Positions 37,021 through 48,029 are shown, counted from the stretch's first letter. The stretch is DNA of 64,000 nucleotides from Coleofasciculus sp. FACHB-T130 (GCF_014695375.1 NZ_JACJOG010000053.1:186001-250000), one strand, 5' to 3'. Made by a program: numbers and translations. The notes: generated by a model not told the origin, from the letters alone.

Positions 37021-37136
37021 TAAGTTGGAAAGTTGAAAAGTTGAAATTTTAAATTTTAACTAATTTCAACCACCTCAACGGAAAGCCGCCCTACAAGCGT
37101 CTTCAAACTTCAACCTTCAAACCTCTTTTTTAAGTT
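37021..37136 (+). repeat. AGTTGAAA/TTTCAAC word spacer
   Basis: Left: GGAAAGTTGAAAAGTTGAAA; right: TTTCAACC and CTTCAAACTTCAACCTTCAA. The arms are reverse complements. Between rplW and rplB. Confidence 0.7.
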
Positions 37137-38000
37137 ATGGGCATCCGTTCTTATCGGCCTTATACTCCCAGTACTCGTCAAGTGACCATTTCGGACTTTG
37201 CCGAAGTTACGCGGAGTGAGCCGGAAAAGTCACTAACCTACACAAAGCACCGCCCCAAAGGTCGAAACAATCGTGGGGTGATTACTAGCCGCCGTCGAGG
37301 TGGTGGTCATAAACAACTCTATCGGGAAATCGATTTTCGCCGCGATAAGCGTAATATCCCGGCAAAAGTGGCAACCATTGAGTACGATCCAAATCGCAAT
37401 GCCCGGATTGCCCTGGTTTATTACCAGGATGGCGAAAAGCGGTATATTCTTCACCCAGTCGGCTTAACCGTCGGTACAGTTATCACTGCTGGCCCAGACG
37501 CCCCAATTGAAATTGGCAACGCATTACCATTAAGCAAAATTCCGTTAGGAACTGCCGTTCACAACGTAGAACTGACTGCTGGACGGGGCGGGCAAATTGT
37601 TCGCGCTGCTGGTGCCACTGCACAAGTAGTCGCTAAAGAAGGTGACTATGTCACCATCAAGCTACCCTCCGGTGAAGTCCGCATGATCCGCCGCGAGTGC
37701 TACGCTACCATCGGACAAGTCGGCAATGTTGAGCATCGCAACTTGAGTGCTGGTAAAGCTGGTCGTAATCGCTGGAAGGGACGCCGTCCAAAGGTAAGAG
37801 GCAGTGTCATGAACCCAGTCGATCACCCACATGGTGGTGGTGAGGGACGGGCACCAATTGGTAGAAGTGGACCAGTCACACCTTGGGGTAAGCCAACTTT
37901 AGGTGCTAAGACCCGTAAGCGGAACAAGCCAAGCAATAAATTAATTGTCCGGCGTCGTCGCAAATCTTCCAAGCGAGGTCGGGGCGGTCGGGAGTCCTAG
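37137..38000 (+). CDS. rplB: 50S ribosomal protein L2
   Basis: A 287-residue L2, full length, from [15 protein letters not shown] to the basic end KRGRGGRES. The SH3-like core and the essential C-terminal loop near the peptidyl-transferase centre are intact ([19 protein letters not shown], with the conserved His). Confidence 0.98.
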   Translation: MGIRSYRPYTPSTRQVTISDFAEVTRSEPEKSLTYTKHRPKGRNNRGVITSRRRGGGHKQLYREIDFRRDKRNIPAKVATIEYDPNRNARIALVYYQDGEKRYILHPVGLTVGTVITAGPDAPIEIGNALPLSKIPLGTAVHNVELTAGRGGQIVRAAGATAQVVAKEGDYVTIKLPSGEVRMIRRECYATIGQVGNVEHRNLSAGKAGRNRWKGRRPKVRGSVMNPVDHPHGGGEGRAPIGRSGPVTPWGKPTLGAKTRKRNKPSNKLIVRRRRKSSKRGRGGRES

Positions 38001-38091
38001 GATTTTAGATTTTGGATTTTAGATTAGCAATACGTCCAAAATCCAAAATCCAAGATCCAAAAATCCAAAAGTAATTGGGGTTATTTGAACT
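38001..38091 (+). repeat. GATTTTG/CAAAATC word spacer
   Basis: Left: TTTTAGATTTTGGATTTTAG; right: CAAAATCCAAAATCCAAGAT. Clear inverted word array, between rplB and rpsS. Confidence 0.75.
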
Positions 38092-38367
38092 ATGGGTCGT
38101 TCTCTTAAAAAAGGTCCTTTTGTTGCGGACCATTTGTTGAAAAAGATTGAAAATTTGAATGCTAGGGGCGATAAGCAGGTTATTAAAACTTGGTCTCGTG
38201 CTTCAACTGTATTACCGCAAATGGTAGGTCACACCATTGCGGTTCATAACGGGCGGACTCACGTGCCAGTTTACGTCACCGAGCAAATGGTAGGGCATAA
38301 GTTGGGAGAATTCGCTCCAACTCGCACCTTCCGGGGACACTCGAAAGATTCCAAGGCAAAGAGGTAA
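38092..38367 (+). CDS. rpsS: 30S ribosomal protein S19
   Basis: A 91-residue S19 in the 30S head (binds with S13). Text: [20 protein letters not shown], and [19 protein letters not shown] at the end. Typical length. Confidence 0.97.
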   Translation: MGRSLKKGPFVADHLLKKIENLNARGDKQVIKTWSRASTVLPQMVGHTIAVHNGRTHVPVYVTEQMVGHKLGEFAPTRTFRGHSKDSKAKR

Positions 38368-38433
38368 TTTTGAAGTTTGGGTTTTGAGATTATTCAGAAT
38401 TCCAAATTCAAAATTATTAAAAGGGAGAAATCT

Positions 38434-38796
38434 ATGGCAGTTGATACTACAGAAGAAGTGAAAGCGATCGCGCGATACATCCGGATGTCTCCCCACAAGG
38501 TGCGCCGGGTTCTCGACCAAATTCGGGGACGCTCCTATCGGGAAGCACTGATCGTTCTGGAATTTATGCCCTATCGGGCTTGCGATCCCGTCCGCAAGGT
38601 ACTGCGCTCAGCAGCCGCCAATGCCGAACATAACGCCGGTTTAGATCCCGCGAGATTAGTGGTTTCTAAGGCTTATGCTGACCAAGGCTCAACCTTGAAG
38701 CGCTTCCGACCCCGCGCTCAAGGTCGTGCATATCAAATTCGTAAACCAACGTGTCATATCACTGTAGCTGTTGCACAAGCAGCGGCAGATGAATAA
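38434..38796 (+). CDS. rplV: 50S ribosomal protein L22
   Basis: A 120-residue L22 lining the exit tunnel. The ATG at 38434 follows GGGAG; a longer frame from 38377 is repeat-derived. Text: [20 protein letters not shown], and the hairpin-loop region [19 protein letters not shown], where macrolide-resistance changes occur in other bacteria. Confidence 0.96.
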   Translation: MAVDTTEEVKAIARYIRMSPHKVRRVLDQIRGRSYREALIVLEFMPYRACDPVRKVLRSAAANAEHNAGLDPARLVVSKAYADQGSTLKRFRPRAQGRAYQIRKPTCHITVAVAQAAADE

Positions 38797-38882
38797 CACT
38801 ACTTTGGCTAAGCGCTAGTTGTCAGAAACAAGCTTTTGAACAATTAGCAATTAGCAATTAGCTGATTTAAGAGGACGCATTC

Positions 38883-39611
38883 GTGGGACAGAAAATTCAT
38901 CCAATTGGTTTTCGGCTGGGGATTACCCAAGAACATCGCTCCCGTTGGTTTGCGGATGCTAAGCGCTACCCAGAACTCCTGCAAGAAGACCACACTATTC
39001 GGCAGGTCGTAGAGAAAAAACTCAGTAACGCTGGTATCTCCCAAGTACGGATTGAGCGCAAAGCCGATCAAATTGACTTAGAAATCCACACAGCTCGACC
39101 GGGTGTTGTGGTAGGTCGCGGTGGTACTGGAATTGAAGTATTACGCGGCGATCTTCAAGAAGCTTTAGGCGGTGGCAATCGTCAAATTCGGATCAACGTG
39201 ATCGAAGTAGCACGGGTAGATGCCGACGCCGGACTGATTGCTGAGTATATTGCTCAACAGTTAGAGCGACGAGTTTCCTTCCGGCGCGTCGTGCGTCAAG
39301 CGATTCAACGTGCCCAACGAGCTGAAGTCCAGGGAATTAAAGTACAAGTCAGCGGACGGTTAAACGGGGCGGAAATTGCCCGAACCGAGTGGACAAGGGA
39401 AGGCAGAGTTCCTCTGCATACTCTTCGAGCCAACATTGACTACGCTTACCGCACTGCCAAAACTATTTACGGCATTCTTGGCGTTAAAGTTTGGATCTTC
39501 AAAGGTGAAGTGATTCCTGGTCAGGAAGAAATTCCGGCTCCTAACAACGCTCAGCCTAGACGTCGTCAACAGCGTCGTCGCCAGCAATTTGAAGACCGCT
39601 CTAATGAATAG
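38883..39611 (+). CDS. rpsC: 30S ribosomal protein S3
   Basis: A 242-residue S3 at the mRNA entry site. The start is GTG at 38883, after AAGAGGACG. The KH domain has [20 protein letters not shown]; the C-terminal tail is Arg/Gln-rich ([17 protein letters not shown]). Preceded by a short AATTAGC word spacer (38845-38870). Confidence 0.97.
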   Translation: MGQKIHPIGFRLGITQEHRSRWFADAKRYPELLQEDHTIRQVVEKKLSNAGISQVRIERKADQIDLEIHTARPGVVVGRGGTGIEVLRGDLQEALGGGNRQIRINVIEVARVDADAGLIAEYIAQQLERRVSFRRVVRQAIQRAQRAEVQGIKVQVSGRLNGAEIARTEWTREGRVPLHTLRANIDYAYRTAKTIYGILGVKVWIFKGEVIPGQEEIPAPNNAQPRRRQQRRRQQFEDRSNE

Positions 39612-39715
39612 GTTGATAGGTAATCGGTAATCGGTAATGGGTAATCAAAAAGAAAACGCCCAATTACCAGTTACCAATTACTAATTACCAATTATCAATT
39701 ACCCCTTACCAAGTC
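39612..39715 (+). repeat. GGTAATC/GATTACC-type word spacer
   Basis: Left: AGGTAATCGGTAATCGGTAA; right: AATTACCAGTTACCAATTAC, then further ATTACC copies. One of the clearest inverted word arrays. Between rpsC and rplP. Confidence 0.8.
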
Positions 39716-40138
39716 ATGTTAAGTCCCAGAAGAACAAAATTTCGCAAACAGCAGCGCGGGCGGATGAACGGTTTGGCAACTCGCGGCAGTAGCCTAAACT
39801 TCGGTGACTTTGGCCTCCAATCCACAGAACCTTCTTGGATTACCTCCCGTCAAATTGAAGCCAGCCGCCGAGCCATGACCCGCTACATCCGTCGGGGTGG
39901 AAAAATCTGGATTCGGATCTTCCCCGATAAACCAGTTACAATGCGCCCTGCTGAAACCCGTATGGGTTCTGGTAAAGGTTCGCCAGAATTTTGGGTAGCT
40001 GTCGTGAAGCCAGGCCGGATCTTGTTTGAGATTGCTGGGGTTCCTGAAGAAACCGCCAGGGAGGCGATGCGTCTAGCTTCCCACAAGTTGCCAATTAAGA
40101 CGAAGTTCATCACTCGTGAAGAAGAAGGGACTGTGTGA
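39716..40138 (+). CDS. rplP: 50S ribosomal protein L16
   Basis: A 140-residue L16 near the A-site of the 50S subunit. Text: [19 protein letters not shown], and [19 protein letters not shown]. The following gene starts 3 bp later. Confidence 0.97.
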   Translation: MLSPRRTKFRKQQRGRMNGLATRGSSLNFGDFGLQSTEPSWITSRQIEASRRAMTRYIRRGGKIWIRIFPDKPVTMRPAETRMGSGKGSPEFWVAVVKPGRILFEIAGVPEETAREAMRLASHKLPIKTKFITREEEGTV

Positions 40139-40141
40139 GTT

Positions 40142-40384
40142 ATGGCTCTGCCCAAGATAGAAGAAGCCAGAAATTTAGGCGATCGAGAACTGGCTGAAGA
40201 AATTTTAGCTGTCAAGCGTCAGCTGTTTGATTTACGGCTGCAACAGGCAACCCGACGCTTGGAAAAGTTACACCAGTTCAAGCATACGAAGCATCGTTTA
40301 GGTCAGCTCCTAACTGTAGAAGGGGAGCGGCAACGGGCTGCAAAGGCTCAAAAGCCACAACCAGATGCAACATCCGAGGAGTAG
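40142..40384 (+). CDS. rpmC: 50S ribosomal protein L29
   Basis: An 80-residue L29 of two long helices near the tunnel exit: [20 protein letters not shown] and [20 protein letters not shown]. Tightly packed between rplP (3 bp) and rpsQ (6 bp). Confidence 0.94.
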   Translation: MALPKIEEARNLGDRELAEEILAVKRQLFDLRLQQATRRLEKLHQFKHTKHRLGQLLTVEGERQRAAKAQKPQPDATSEE

Positions 40385-40390
40385 ACCCCA

Positions 40391-40639
40391 ATGGCAGTTA
40401 AAGAACGAGTTGGCTTGGTCGTCAGCGACAAGATGCAAAAGACCGTAGTGGTTGCTGTCGAGAACCGCTCACCGCACCCTAAGTACGGAAAAATTGTAGT
40501 GCGTACAAAGCGTTACAAAGCTCACGACGAAGAAAATCAGTGCAAGGTAGGCGATCGCGTCCGGATTTCCGAAACACGGCCTCTAAGCCGCACCAAACGA
40601 TGGGCAGTCGCTGAAATTCTCAACCGTGAGGTTCAATAA
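40391..40639 (+). CDS. rpsQ: 30S ribosomal protein S17
   Basis: An 82-residue OB-fold 16S-binding protein. Text: [20 protein letters not shown], and [19 protein letters not shown]. Confidence 0.96.
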   Translation: MAVKERVGLVVSDKMQKTVVVAVENRSPHPKYGKIVVRTKRYKAHDEENQCKVGDRVRISETRPLSRTKRWAVAEILNREVQ

Positions 40640-40863
40640 GTAAAGTTATGAGTTTTGAGTTTGTAAAGGCGGGTTCATCGAAAATTTCGATTTGACACCG
40701 ATATTTAATGAGGTAAACCCGTCAGTAACAAGTTTTAAGCGGAAATCTAACGAAAGAATGTCGGGAATAAAAATCAAACTTCTTACGTTCTTTCTTTTGC
40801 TAAAACTTAAAACTTACAGCTCAAAACTATTATTCAAAACTTACGCATCCGAAGCTAAGAACT
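40640..40863 (+). repeat. Spacer with AGTTTTGAG/AACTTAAAACTT words
   Basis: A 224-bp spacer between rpsQ and rplN, long for this cluster. Left: TTATGAGTTTTGAGTTTGTA; right: CTAAAACTTAAAACTTACAG and CTCAAAACTATTATTCAAAA. A GGCGGGTT...AACCCGTC pair lies in the middle. No gene is called. Confidence 0.6.
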
Positions 40864-41232
40864 ATGATTCAGCCCCAATCTTACCTTAATGTCGCCGACA
40901 ACAGCGGCGCTCGTAAATTGATGTGCATCCGCGTCTTAGGTGCCAGTGGCCGACGCTATGCCGGTGTTGGCGACGTAATCATTGCGGTCGTCAAAGATGC
41001 CATTCCCAATATGGCGGTTAAAAAGTCGGATGTTGTGCGAGCCGTGATTGTCCGTACCCGAAAAAATATGCGCCGGGACAGCGGTATGAGTATTCGCTTC
41101 GATGATAACGCCGCCGTCATCATCAACGCAGATGGCAACCCTAGAGGGACGCGCGTTTTTGGGCCAGTTGCACGCGAGCTGCGCGACAAAAACTTCACCA
41201 AAATTGTTTCTCTAGCTCCGGAGGTGCTCTAA
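40864..41232 (+). CDS. rplN: 50S ribosomal protein L14
   Basis: A 122-residue L14 at the subunit interface. Text: [20 protein letters not shown], and GSMSIRF-like [19 protein letters not shown]. The TAA stop shares its last base with the ATG of rplX, so the two are coupled. Confidence 0.97.
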   Translation: MIQPQSYLNVADNSGARKLMCIRVLGASGRRYAGVGDVIIAVVKDAIPNMAVKKSDVVRAVIVRTRKNMRRDSGMSIRFDDNAAVIINADGNPRGTRVFGPVARELRDKNFTKIVSLAPEVL

Positions 41233-41600
41233 TGGCCGCAAAAAAACAGTCTAAAAGAAACGGGACGAAGCTTCCCCAGCGCTATAAAATGCATGTCAAA
41301 AAAGGCGACACAGTACAAGTGATTGCCGGTCGTGATAAAGGCAAGGTTGGTGAAATTTTGCGGACGCTTCCCCAAGAAAGTCGAGTAATTGTCAAAGGCA
41401 TCAACATTAAAACCAAGCACGTTAAACCTCAGCAAGAAGGTGAATCCGGTCAAATCGTGACAGTAGAGGCACCAATCCATAGCTCTAACGTGATGCTTTA
41501 CTCGGCTCAACAAAAGATTGCCAGCCGCATTTGCTACACCTTGAATGAAGAAGGACGCAAAGTGCGGATGCTCAAAAAAACGGGTGAAATTATTGACTAA
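41232..41600 (+). CDS. rplX: 50S ribosomal protein L24
   Basis: A 122-residue L24 with a KOW motif ([20 protein letters not shown]). It helps start 50S assembly. The end ([20 protein letters not shown]) is typical of cyanobacteria. Confidence 0.96.
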   Translation: MAAKKQSKRNGTKLPQRYKMHVKKGDTVQVIAGRDKGKVGEILRTLPQESRVIVKGINIKTKHVKPQQEGESGQIVTVEAPIHSSNVMLYSAQQKIASRICYTLNEEGRKVRMLKKTGEIID

Positions 41601-41680
41601 ATAGTTGTTAGTTACAGCATATTGCTAATTACTAACTGCTATTTTCCCTGACCAAGCCCAGGGATATTAAGGAAAAAACA

Positions 41681-42226
41681 ATGACACAAAAACTGAAAAC
41701 GCTGTACCAAGATACGATCGTTCCTAAACTGATGACTCAGTTTAATTACACGAATACCCATCAGGTACCCAAAGTCATAAAGGTTACGGTTAATCGAGGT
41801 CTAGGTGAGGCTTCTACCAACGCTAAAGCGTTGGAATCTTCCCTTGCTGAAATTGCCAAAATTACGGGTCAAAAACCAGTAGTGACGCGGGCGAAAAAGG
41901 CGATCGCTGGATTTAAACTTCGCCAAGGGATGCCAGTCGGCGTGATGGTGACTCTGCGGGCGGATCGGATGTATGCCTTTCTCGACCGATTAATTAACCT
42001 GTCCTTGCCACGGATTCGGGACTTTCGCGGCATTAGTCCCAAGAGCTTTGATGGTCGGGGAAATTACAGCCTAGGCATTAGAGAACAGCTGATATTTCCA
42101 GAAATCGAATACGACAGCATCGACCAAATTCGGGGCATGGACATTTCCATTATTACTACAGCAAATACCGACGAAGAAGGCCGCGCCTTGCTAAAAGAAA
42201 TGGGAATGCCTTTCCGGGATCAATGA
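41681..42226 (+). CDS. rplE: 50S ribosomal protein L5
   Basis: A 181-residue L5 that binds 5S rRNA and contacts the P-site tRNA. Text: [20 protein letters not shown], and [19 protein letters not shown]. No rpsN (S14) lies between it and rpsH, as in other cyanobacteria. Confidence 0.97.
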   Translation: MTQKLKTLYQDTIVPKLMTQFNYTNTHQVPKVIKVTVNRGLGEASTNAKALESSLAEIAKITGQKPVVTRAKKAIAGFKLRQGMPVGVMVTLRADRMYAFLDRLINLSLPRIRDFRGISPKSFDGRGNYSLGIREQLIFPEIEYDSIDQIRGMDISIITTANTDEEGRALLKEMGMPFRDQ

Positions 42227-42250
42227 GGCAGTCAAAATAAGGAGGGAATA

Positions 42251-42652
42251 ATGGCGGCAAACGACACAATTTCAGATATGCTGACTCGCATTCGGAATGC
42301 GAATCTGGCGCGGCACCAAACAACAGAAATACCAGCGACAAAGATGACTCGCAGTATTGCCAAAGTCCTCAGGGAGGAAGGCTTTATTGCTGAATTTGAA
42401 GAAGTTGGCGAAGGGATTAAGCAACACTTGCTAATTTCTCTAAAGTACAAAGGCAAAAACCGTCAACCGATTATTAATACCTTAAAGCGGGTCAGCAAAC
42501 CTGGTCTGCGGGTCTACTCTAACCGCAAAGAACTACCCCGCGTGCTGGGCGGTATCGGAATTGCGATCATTTCTACCTCCAGCGGCATTATGACTGACCG
42601 GGAAGCACGGCGTCAGGGTGTAGGTGGAGAAGTGCTTTGCTACATCTGGTAG
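42251..42652 (+). CDS. rpsH: 30S ribosomal protein S8
   Basis: A 133-residue S8, a key 16S-binding protein. GGAGGG precedes the ATG. Text: [20 protein letters not shown], and [20 protein letters not shown]. Confidence 0.97.
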   Translation: MAANDTISDMLTRIRNANLARHQTTEIPATKMTRSIAKVLREEGFIAEFEEVGEGIKQHLLISLKYKGKNRQPIINTLKRVSKPGLRVYSNRKELPRVLGGIGIAIISTSSGIMTDREARRQGVGGEVLCYIW

Positions 42653-42806
42653 ATAAGCTAATAGCTATTAGTTATTAGCTATTAGCTCGATTGGCTGGTA
42701 GGTTTCAAAAACCTAGAAAAGCACAGACTTTCGGACTCACCGATAGACCAAAAGCTAACAGCTAACAGCTAACGGCTAACGGCTAATTGATTAGGAGGAT
42801 TAAGTC
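42653..42806 (+). repeat. TAGCTATTA/AGCTAAC word spacer
   Basis: Left: AATAGCTATTAGTTATTAGC; right: AGCTAACAGCTAACAGCTAA then CGGCTAACGGCTAA. The arms flank about 60 bp. Between rpsH and rplF. Confidence 0.8.
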
Positions 42807-43346
42807 ATGTCTCGTATTGGCAAACGCCCTATTAATATTCCTGCTAAGGTACAAGTCTCGATCGAAGGGCAACATGTTGCAGTGAAAGGGCCTAAAGGAG
42901 AACTATCCAGGGTTCTACCATCTGAGGTGAGTATAGAGCAGGAGGGAGAAACGATCTTAGTCAAGCGGCGGGATGAATCTCGCGCAGCTCGTCAACGCCA
43001 CGGTCTTTCTCGTACTCTGATTGCCAACATGGTCGATGGAGTTTCCCAAGGATTTCAGCGTCGTCTAGAAATCCAGGGAGTCGGTTATCGTGCGGCAGTT
43101 CAAGGTCGCAATCTGATTCTGAGCGTGGGTTACAGTCATCCAGTTCAGATTGAACCTCCCGACGGTGTTCAAATGGCCGTAGAAAACAACACAAATGTAG
43201 TTGTAAGCGGCATTGATAAAGAAATCGTAGGAAATATCGCTGCTCGAATCCGTGCTGTCCGTCCACCGGAAGTTTACAAGGGTAAAGGCATTCGCTATGC
43301 GGGTGAAGTCGTAAGACGTAAAGCTGGAAAGGCAGGTAAGAAGTAA
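42807..43346 (+). CDS. rplF: 50S ribosomal protein L6
   Basis: A 179-residue L6 near the factor-binding site. RBS GGAGG is at 42793-42797. The C-terminal repeat has the L6 signature [18 protein letters not shown]. It is 2 bp before rplR. Confidence 0.97.
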   Translation: MSRIGKRPINIPAKVQVSIEGQHVAVKGPKGELSRVLPSEVSIEQEGETILVKRRDESRAARQRHGLSRTLIANMVDGVSQGFQRRLEIQGVGYRAAVQGRNLILSVGYSHPVQIEPPDGVQMAVENNTNVVVSGIDKEIVGNIAARIRAVRPPEVYKGKGIRYAGEVVRRKAGKAGKK

Positions 43347-43348
43347 AG

Positions 43349-43711
43349 ATGAAGCTAACTCGTAAAGAACTAATTCAACGTCGGCATCACCGGGTGCGGC
43401 GTAAGGTAAATGGCAGTAGTGAGCGTCCTCGGTTAGCTGTCTTTCGATCCAATCAGCACATTTATGTCCAGGTAATTGACGACACTCAACAACGTACTCT
43501 TGCCTGTGCCTCAACTTTGGAACCGGATCTAAAATCACAGTTAACAACAGGAGCTTCCTGTGCCGCCTCTGTTGAGGTAGGCAAGTTAATTGCTCAGCGA
43601 GCGATCGCTCAAGGCATTTCAAGGGTTGTCTTTGACCGAGGCGGCAACCTTTATCACGGTCGAATCAAAGCCCTAGCAGACGCTGCTCGCGAAGCTGGGT
43701 TGGATTTCTAA
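43349..43711 (+). CDS. rplR: 50S ribosomal protein L18
   Basis: A 120-residue 5S-binding protein. Text: [20 protein letters not shown], and [20 protein letters not shown]. Close spacing to rplF implies coupling. Confidence 0.97.
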   Translation: MKLTRKELIQRRHHRVRRKVNGSSERPRLAVFRSNQHIYVQVIDDTQQRTLACASTLEPDLKSQLTTGASCAASVEVGKLIAQRAIAQGISRVVFDRGGNLYHGRIKALADAAREAGLDF

Positions 43712-43843
43712 AGACAAGCATGCAAAAGGCAAAAGTAAAAAGAAAGAAGTTTTTATCTCTATATTTCTACCTTTGATTTCTCTTTCTTTTGCCTTTTTAC
43801 ATTTTTAGTTTTTACTTTCACTCTCAAGGTTCAGGATAAAACT
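43712..43843 (+). repeat. AAAAGGCAAAAG/CTTTTGCC word spacer
   Basis: Left: GCAAAAGGCAAAAGTAAAAA; right: CTCTTTCTTTTGCCTTTTTA. The same word as in the spacer at 9659-9736. Between rplR and rpsE. Confidence 0.75.
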
Positions 43844-44368
43844 ATGGCAAAAGAGCGTCGGAAAAGTTCTGCGCGTCGGGAAAAAGAAATCACCTTTCAA
43901 GAACGGGTGATCCAGATCCGTCGTGTTAGTAAGGTCGTCAAAGGCGGTAAAAAACTCAGCTTCCGCGCGATCGTTGTCATTGGCAATGAGCGTGGTCAAG
44001 TTGGCGTCGGCGTTGGCAAAGCAAGTGATGTAATTGGAGCTGTTCGTAAAGGCGTTGCCGATGGCAAAAAACACTTAATTGACATCCCCTTGACCAAGGC
44101 AAATTCTATCCCCCATCCTATTAACGGAGCCGGAGGTGGTGCCCAAGTGATGATGCGACCCGCAGCCCCAGGAACGGGTGTTATTGCCGGTGGTGCTGTA
44201 CGTACTGTGCTCGAGTTAGCAGGTGTGCGGAACATCTTGGCAAAGCAGCTGGGTTCTAATAACCCTTTGAACAATGCTAGAGCCGCCGTGAATGCTCTTT
44301 CCACCTTGCGTACATTTTCTGAAGTGGCTGAAGAACGCGGGATTCCTATCGAAAATCTCTACGCCTAA
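43844..44368 (+). CDS. rpsE: 30S ribosomal protein S5
   Basis: A 174-residue S5, important for decoding accuracy. Text: [20 protein letters not shown], and [20 protein letters not shown]. No rpmD (L30) follows, as usual in cyanobacteria. Confidence 0.97.
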   Translation: MAKERRKSSARREKEITFQERVIQIRRVSKVVKGGKKLSFRAIVVIGNERGQVGVGVGKASDVIGAVRKGVADGKKHLIDIPLTKANSIPHPINGAGGGAQVMMRPAAPGTGVIAGGAVRTVLELAGVRNILAKQLGSNNPLNNARAAVNALSTLRTFSEVAEERGIPIENLYA

Positions 44369-44501
44369 ATTTAGCCATCAGCGATTAGCTATTAGTGACT
44401 CTCAGTTTAAAGGCAACTTTAATATCTTGGACAAACAACAAAACACTAACAGCTAATAGCTTCCCTAAAAAAATAAGTCGTCAATTCTCTAGGTCAAGCG
44501 A

Positions 44502-44966
44502 ATGAGATTAGAAGATGCAGTTCCTAAAAAAGGCTCAAAGAAGCGCCGCCGACGCATTGGACGAGGCATAGCAGCTGGTCAAGGTGCCAGTGGTGGCTTT
44601 GGGATGCGCGGTCAAAAATCGAGATCGGGGCGGGGCACACGACCCGGATTTGAAGGCGGACAAATGCCACTGTACCGTCGTCTGCCTAAGTTAAAGCACT
44701 TTACGGTCATTAATCGTAAGCAATACACTACGATCAACGTAAGTAAGCTGGCATCACTCCCTGCTAACACGGAAGTGACTCTAGACTCATTGATGGAGTC
44801 TGGCATTCTCACAGCAAATCATGGTTCTCTGAAAATCCTCGGTGACGGTGAACTGAATGTGGCTCTGAACGTAAAAGCAGCAGCTTTCACTGGCTCGGCT
44901 CGCAGCAAGATTGAAGCCGCTGGTGGCAGTTGTGAAGTTGTTGCTGCCCGTGCCCATAAGGGTTAA
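44502..44966 (+). CDS. rplO: 50S ribosomal protein L15
   Basis: A 154-residue L15. The glycine/arginine-rich N-terminal extension is clear ([20 protein letters not shown]), followed by [18 protein letters not shown]. It follows a spacer (44369-44501) with TAGCTATTAG/CTAATAGC words. Confidence 0.96.
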   Translation: MRLEDAVPKKGSKKRRRRIGRGIAAGQGASGGFGMRGQKSRSGRGTRPGFEGGQMPLYRRLPKLKHFTVINRKQYTTINVSKLASLPANTEVTLDSLMESGILTANHGSLKILGDGELNVALNVKAAAFTGSARSKIEAAGGSCEVVAARAHKG

Positions 44967-45014
44967 GCATATTGCATGCCAGCGTCTCTTGCTCATAGTT
45001 GAGGTATTCCTTAC

Positions 45015-46355
45015 ATGGTCGTTAGTCGAGACAAAAGCCCAACTGCTCAGGAAACCTTTGCACAGATGGCTCAAGCAGCCGGTCTTAGAGGTCGGCTGCT
45101 TCTCACCATCGGCTTGCTGATTTTAGTTCGCATTGGCATCTTTTTGCCAGTACCGGGAATTGACCGGGCTAGGTTTGCTCAAGATATTCAAAATAACCAA
45201 TTAATTGGATTTCTGGACATCTTCTCTGGGGGCGGAATTACCGCCTTGGGAATTTTTGCTCTAGGGATTTTGCCCTATATCAATGCCTCCATCATTATCC
45301 AATTACTAACAGCTGCCATTCCTTCTTTGGAAAAATTGCAGAAGGATGAAGGAGAAGCTGGAAGGCGAAAAATCTCTCAGATTACTCGCTATGTAGCGCT
45401 GGGAGGGGCTTTGATTCAAACTAGCTTCATTGCGGTATGGCTTGAACGCTATGCAACAAACGTTCGGGGACCCCTGTTTATCGCGGAGACTGCACTTGCT
45501 CTAACCGCTGGTTCAATGTTTGTTATGTGGGTGTCAGAGCTGATTACGGAGCGAGGGGTTGGTAACGGTGCTTCTTTGTTGATTTTCATCAATATTGTTG
45601 CAGTTCTACCTAAATCGCTTGGGCAAACTATTAATTATGCCCAGGTTGACAATCGCAATGTGGGACCCGTGATCATTCTGCTGCTAGTTTTCCTAGTCAT
45701 GATCTTGGGAATTGTGTTTGTCCAGGAGGGAACCAGGCGGATTCCGATTATTTCGGCACGCCGACAGGTAGGTAAACGACTCTACCGGGAAAGGACGAGC
45801 TACCTGCCTTTGCGGCTGAACCAGGGTGGAGTTATGCCGATCATTTTTGCCTCTTCCGTTCTAATTTTCCCAGGTTTCCTAGCTCAGATGACTCAAAATA
45901 CGGGCAATAATCCGGTCTTGAGTCAAATACATCAAGTTCTCAATCAAGTTGCGAATGCTCTAAATCCCAATAGTCAGACGCCCGGAGTTTATGAGGTTGT
46001 TTATCTGATCTTGATTCTGTTTTTCAGCTACTTTTACGCATCTTTGATTGTAAATCCTGTGGATTTATCACAGAACTTGAAAAAGATGGGAGCCAGCATA
46101 CCTGGCATCCGTCCAGGTCGGGCTACTAGCGATTACGTGGAAGGAGTTTTGAATCGGCTAACTTTCTTAGGCGCTATCTTTTTGGGATTAGTGGCAATTG
46201 TGCCCACAATTGTAGAAAGAGCCACCGGCATTACAACTTTTCAAGGGCTGGGAGCTACTTCTTTGCTGATTTTGGTGGGCGTGGCAATTGATACAGCAAA
46301 GCAAATCCAAACCTATGTCATTTCCCAGCGCTATGAAGGAATGGTGAAGCAGTAG
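45015..46355 (+). CDS. secY: Protein translocase subunit SecY
   Basis: A 446-residue SecY with ten membrane spans, the channel for export and membrane insertion into plasma and thylakoid membranes. Text: [36 protein letters not shown], and in the C5 cytosolic loop GMGA-like [20 protein letters not shown]. Its partner secG is at 59373. It overlaps the GTG of adk by one base (TAGTG). Confidence 0.98.
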   Translation: MVVSRDKSPTAQETFAQMAQAAGLRGRLLLTIGLLILVRIGIFLPVPGIDRARFAQDIQNNQLIGFLDIFSGGGITALGIFALGILPYINASIIIQLLTAAIPSLEKLQKDEGEAGRRKISQITRYVALGGALIQTSFIAVWLERYATNVRGPLFIAETALALTAGSMFVMWVSELITERGVGNGASLLIFINIVAVLPKSLGQTINYAQVDNRNVGPVIILLLVFLVMILGIVFVQEGTRRIPIISARRQVGKRLYRERTSYLPLRLNQGGVMPIIFASSVLIFPGFLAQMTQNTGNNPVLSQIHQVLNQVANALNPNSQTPGVYEVVYLILILFFSYFYASLIVNPVDLSQNLKKMGASIPGIRPGRATSDYVEGVLNRLTFLGAIFLGLVAIVPTIVERATGITTFQGLGATSLLILVGVAIDTAKQIQTYVISQRYEGMVKQ

Positions 46356-46921
46356 TGACGCGATTGATTTTTTTGGGGCCGCCAGGAGCGGGGAAGGGAA
46401 CTCAGGCACATATCCTCGCTCAAGAGCTGGAAATTCCTCATGTTTCCACGGGTGATATCTTGAGAAATGCCAAGGCGGCTGGAACTGAACTCGGTTTGAA
46501 GGCGAAGTCCTATATGGATCGAGGTGAGTTGGTTCCCGATGCTTTGATATTGGATTTGGTGCGCGATCGCTTGACCCAAACAGATGCCCAATCCGGTTGG
46601 ATTTTAGATGGTTTCCCCCGTAACGTCTCTCAGGCGACTTTTCTGGATGAATTGTTGCAAAAATTAGACCAAGTCTCCGATTACGTTCTCAATCTGGAAG
46701 TTGCGGACGAAGTTTTGGTAGATCGGATGCTGGAACGAGGTCGCAAGCAAGGACGAACGGATGATACAGAAGAAGTCATTCGTCATCGTTTGGAAGTTTA
46801 TCGCAACCAAACGGCTCCGCTAATTGATTTCTACAAGCAGCGCCAACAGTTGGTTTCAATTGATGGCGATCGCTCTCTAGAGGAAGTTACTTCCGCACTC
46901 AAACAAGTTGTTCATTCTTGA
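46355..46921 (+). CDS. adk: Adenylate kinase
   Basis: A 188-residue short-type adenylate kinase. P-loop [12 protein letters not shown] is at residues 5-16; [10 protein letters not shown] and [18 protein letters not shown] are intact; the long zinc-type LID is absent. It interconverts ATP, ADP and AMP. The start is GTG, coupled to the secY stop. Confidence 0.97.
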   Translation: MTRLIFLGPPGAGKGTQAHILAQELEIPHVSTGDILRNAKAAGTELGLKAKSYMDRGELVPDALILDLVRDRLTQTDAQSGWILDGFPRNVSQATFLDELLQKLDQVSDYVLNLEVADEVLVDRMLERGRKQGRTDDTEEVIRHRLEVYRNQTAPLIDFYKQRQQLVSIDGDRSLEEVTSALKQVVHS

Positions 46922-46949
46922 CAGGAGCGGGTGCGATCTCCCAATGTCA

Positions 46950-47001
46950 GGGGTCAGTTCGTTGCCAATCTACTTTCCGACTGGCGGCTGGGACTGACCC
47001 C
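46950..47001 (+). promoter_or_regulatory. Structured spacer between adk and infA
   Basis: GGGGTCAGT (46950-46958) pairs with ACTGACCCC (46993-47001), and inside it GTTGCCA can pair with TGGCGGC. This two-part stem-loop lies 29 bp after adk and 115 bp before infA. It may end some transcripts or protect the infA mRNA; there is no T-run. A second pair, CTGTCA/TGACAG, follows at about 47050-47082. Confidence 0.5.
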
Positions 47002-47115
47002 CAACCTGATGAAGTAAATTTTTGATAAAATATGTTAATAAGACCTTGACTGTCAGTCAGGGGAATGAGCTGTGAATGACAGTAGGCAAGCTGAAGAATT
47101 GAGGAAAAGGATAAC

Positions 47116-47343
47116 TTGGCTAAACAAGATTTAATTGAAATGGAAGGCACGGTAACAGAATCCCTGCCTAATGCAATGTTTCGCGTCGATTTAGACAATG
47201 GGTTTAATGTATTAGCCCATATTTCTGGGAAAATCCGCCGGAATTACATCAAAATTCTACCGGGCGATCGCGTCAAAGTGGAACTCACCCCATACGACCT
47301 AACCAAAGGCAGAATAACTTACCGGCTACGCAACAAAAAGTAG
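47116..47343 (+). CDS. infA: Translation initiation factor IF-1
   Basis: A 75-residue OB-fold IF-1 that binds the 30S A-site. Text: [20 protein letters not shown], and [20 protein letters not shown]. The start is TTG at 47116, preceded by GAGGAAAAGGATAAC; no ATG or GTG fits the conserved N-terminus, so this rare start is well supported. Confidence 0.95.
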   Translation: MAKQDLIEMEGTVTESLPNAMFRVDLDNGFNVLAHISGKIRRNYIKILPGDRVKVELTPYDLTKGRITYRLRNKK

Positions 47344-47428
47344 TTGCCAAAAAAAGCGACTCGCTCGTTTTTAAAAGCTTGTGTTATGAAAAACTTCATC
47401 AATTAGATGAACTTTTAAATACACTTAA

Positions 47429-47441
47429 AAAGTGATATAAT
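47429..47441 (+). promoter_or_regulatory. Extended -10 promoter inside the cluster
   Basis: TGATATAAT (TG-n-TATAAT form) ends at 47441, 29 bp before rpmJ. There is no good -35 hexamer at 17 bp, but an extended -10 can work without one. It suggests an internal promoter for rpmJ-rpsM-rpsK. Confidence 0.5.
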
Positions 47442-47470
47442 GTAGAGCTTGCAATGTAGCCAAAATAGGC

Positions 47471-47584
47471 ATGAAAGTTCGAGCATCAGTCCGAAAAATT
47501 TGTGAAAAATGCCGCGTCATTCGGCGGCGCGGTCGAGTCATGGTGATTTGTTCTAACCCAAAACACAAGCAACGCCAAGGTTAA
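47471..47584 (+). CDS. rpmJ: 50S ribosomal protein L36
   Basis: A 37-residue L36: [20 protein letters not shown], then [17 protein letters not shown]. The zinc site Cys11, Cys14, Cys27, His32 is complete, so this is the zinc-binding form. Confidence 0.96.
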   Translation: MKVRASVRKICEKCRVIRRRGRVMVICSNPKHKQRQG

Positions 47585-47645
47585 CTCAACCCGATCCTCA
47601 GGACAAGTTTATAGCACTAAAAGCAAGACTAGGGAGACAACAAGC

Positions 47646-48029
47646 GTGGCACGGATTGCTGGGGTAGACCTTCCTCGCGATAAACGCGTAGAAATTGGTC
47701 TGACTTACATTTATGGAATTGGACTCTCGCGCTCCAAAGAAATTTTGGCAGCATCCAAAGTTAATCCAGACACAAGAGTAAAAGACTTAAGTGATTCCGA
47801 CGTTGCTGCTCTGCGCGAAGCAGTGGAAAGCAACTATCAAATTGAAGGGGATCTCAGACGCTGGGAGGCGATGAACATCAAGCGCCTGATTGACATTGGC
47901 ACCTACCGGGGTCGGCGTCATCGAATGGGCTTGCCAGTTCGGGGTCAACGAACCCGTACAAATGCGCGAACCCGTCGCGGTAGACGTCTCACAGTCGCAG
48001 GCAAGAGAAAGGCACCAGGGCCGAAATAA
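47646..48029 (+). CDS. rpsM: 30S ribosomal protein S13
   Basis: A 127-residue S13 in the 30S head, contacting the P-site tRNA. Start GTG at 47646. Text: [20 protein letters not shown], and the basic tail [20 protein letters not shown]. Confidence 0.97.
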   Translation: MARIAGVDLPRDKRVEIGLTYIYGIGLSRSKEILAASKVNPDTRVKDLSDSDVAALREAVESNYQIEGDLRRWEAMNIKRLIDIGTYRGRRHRMGLPVRGQRTRTNARTRRGRRLTVAGKRKAPGPK

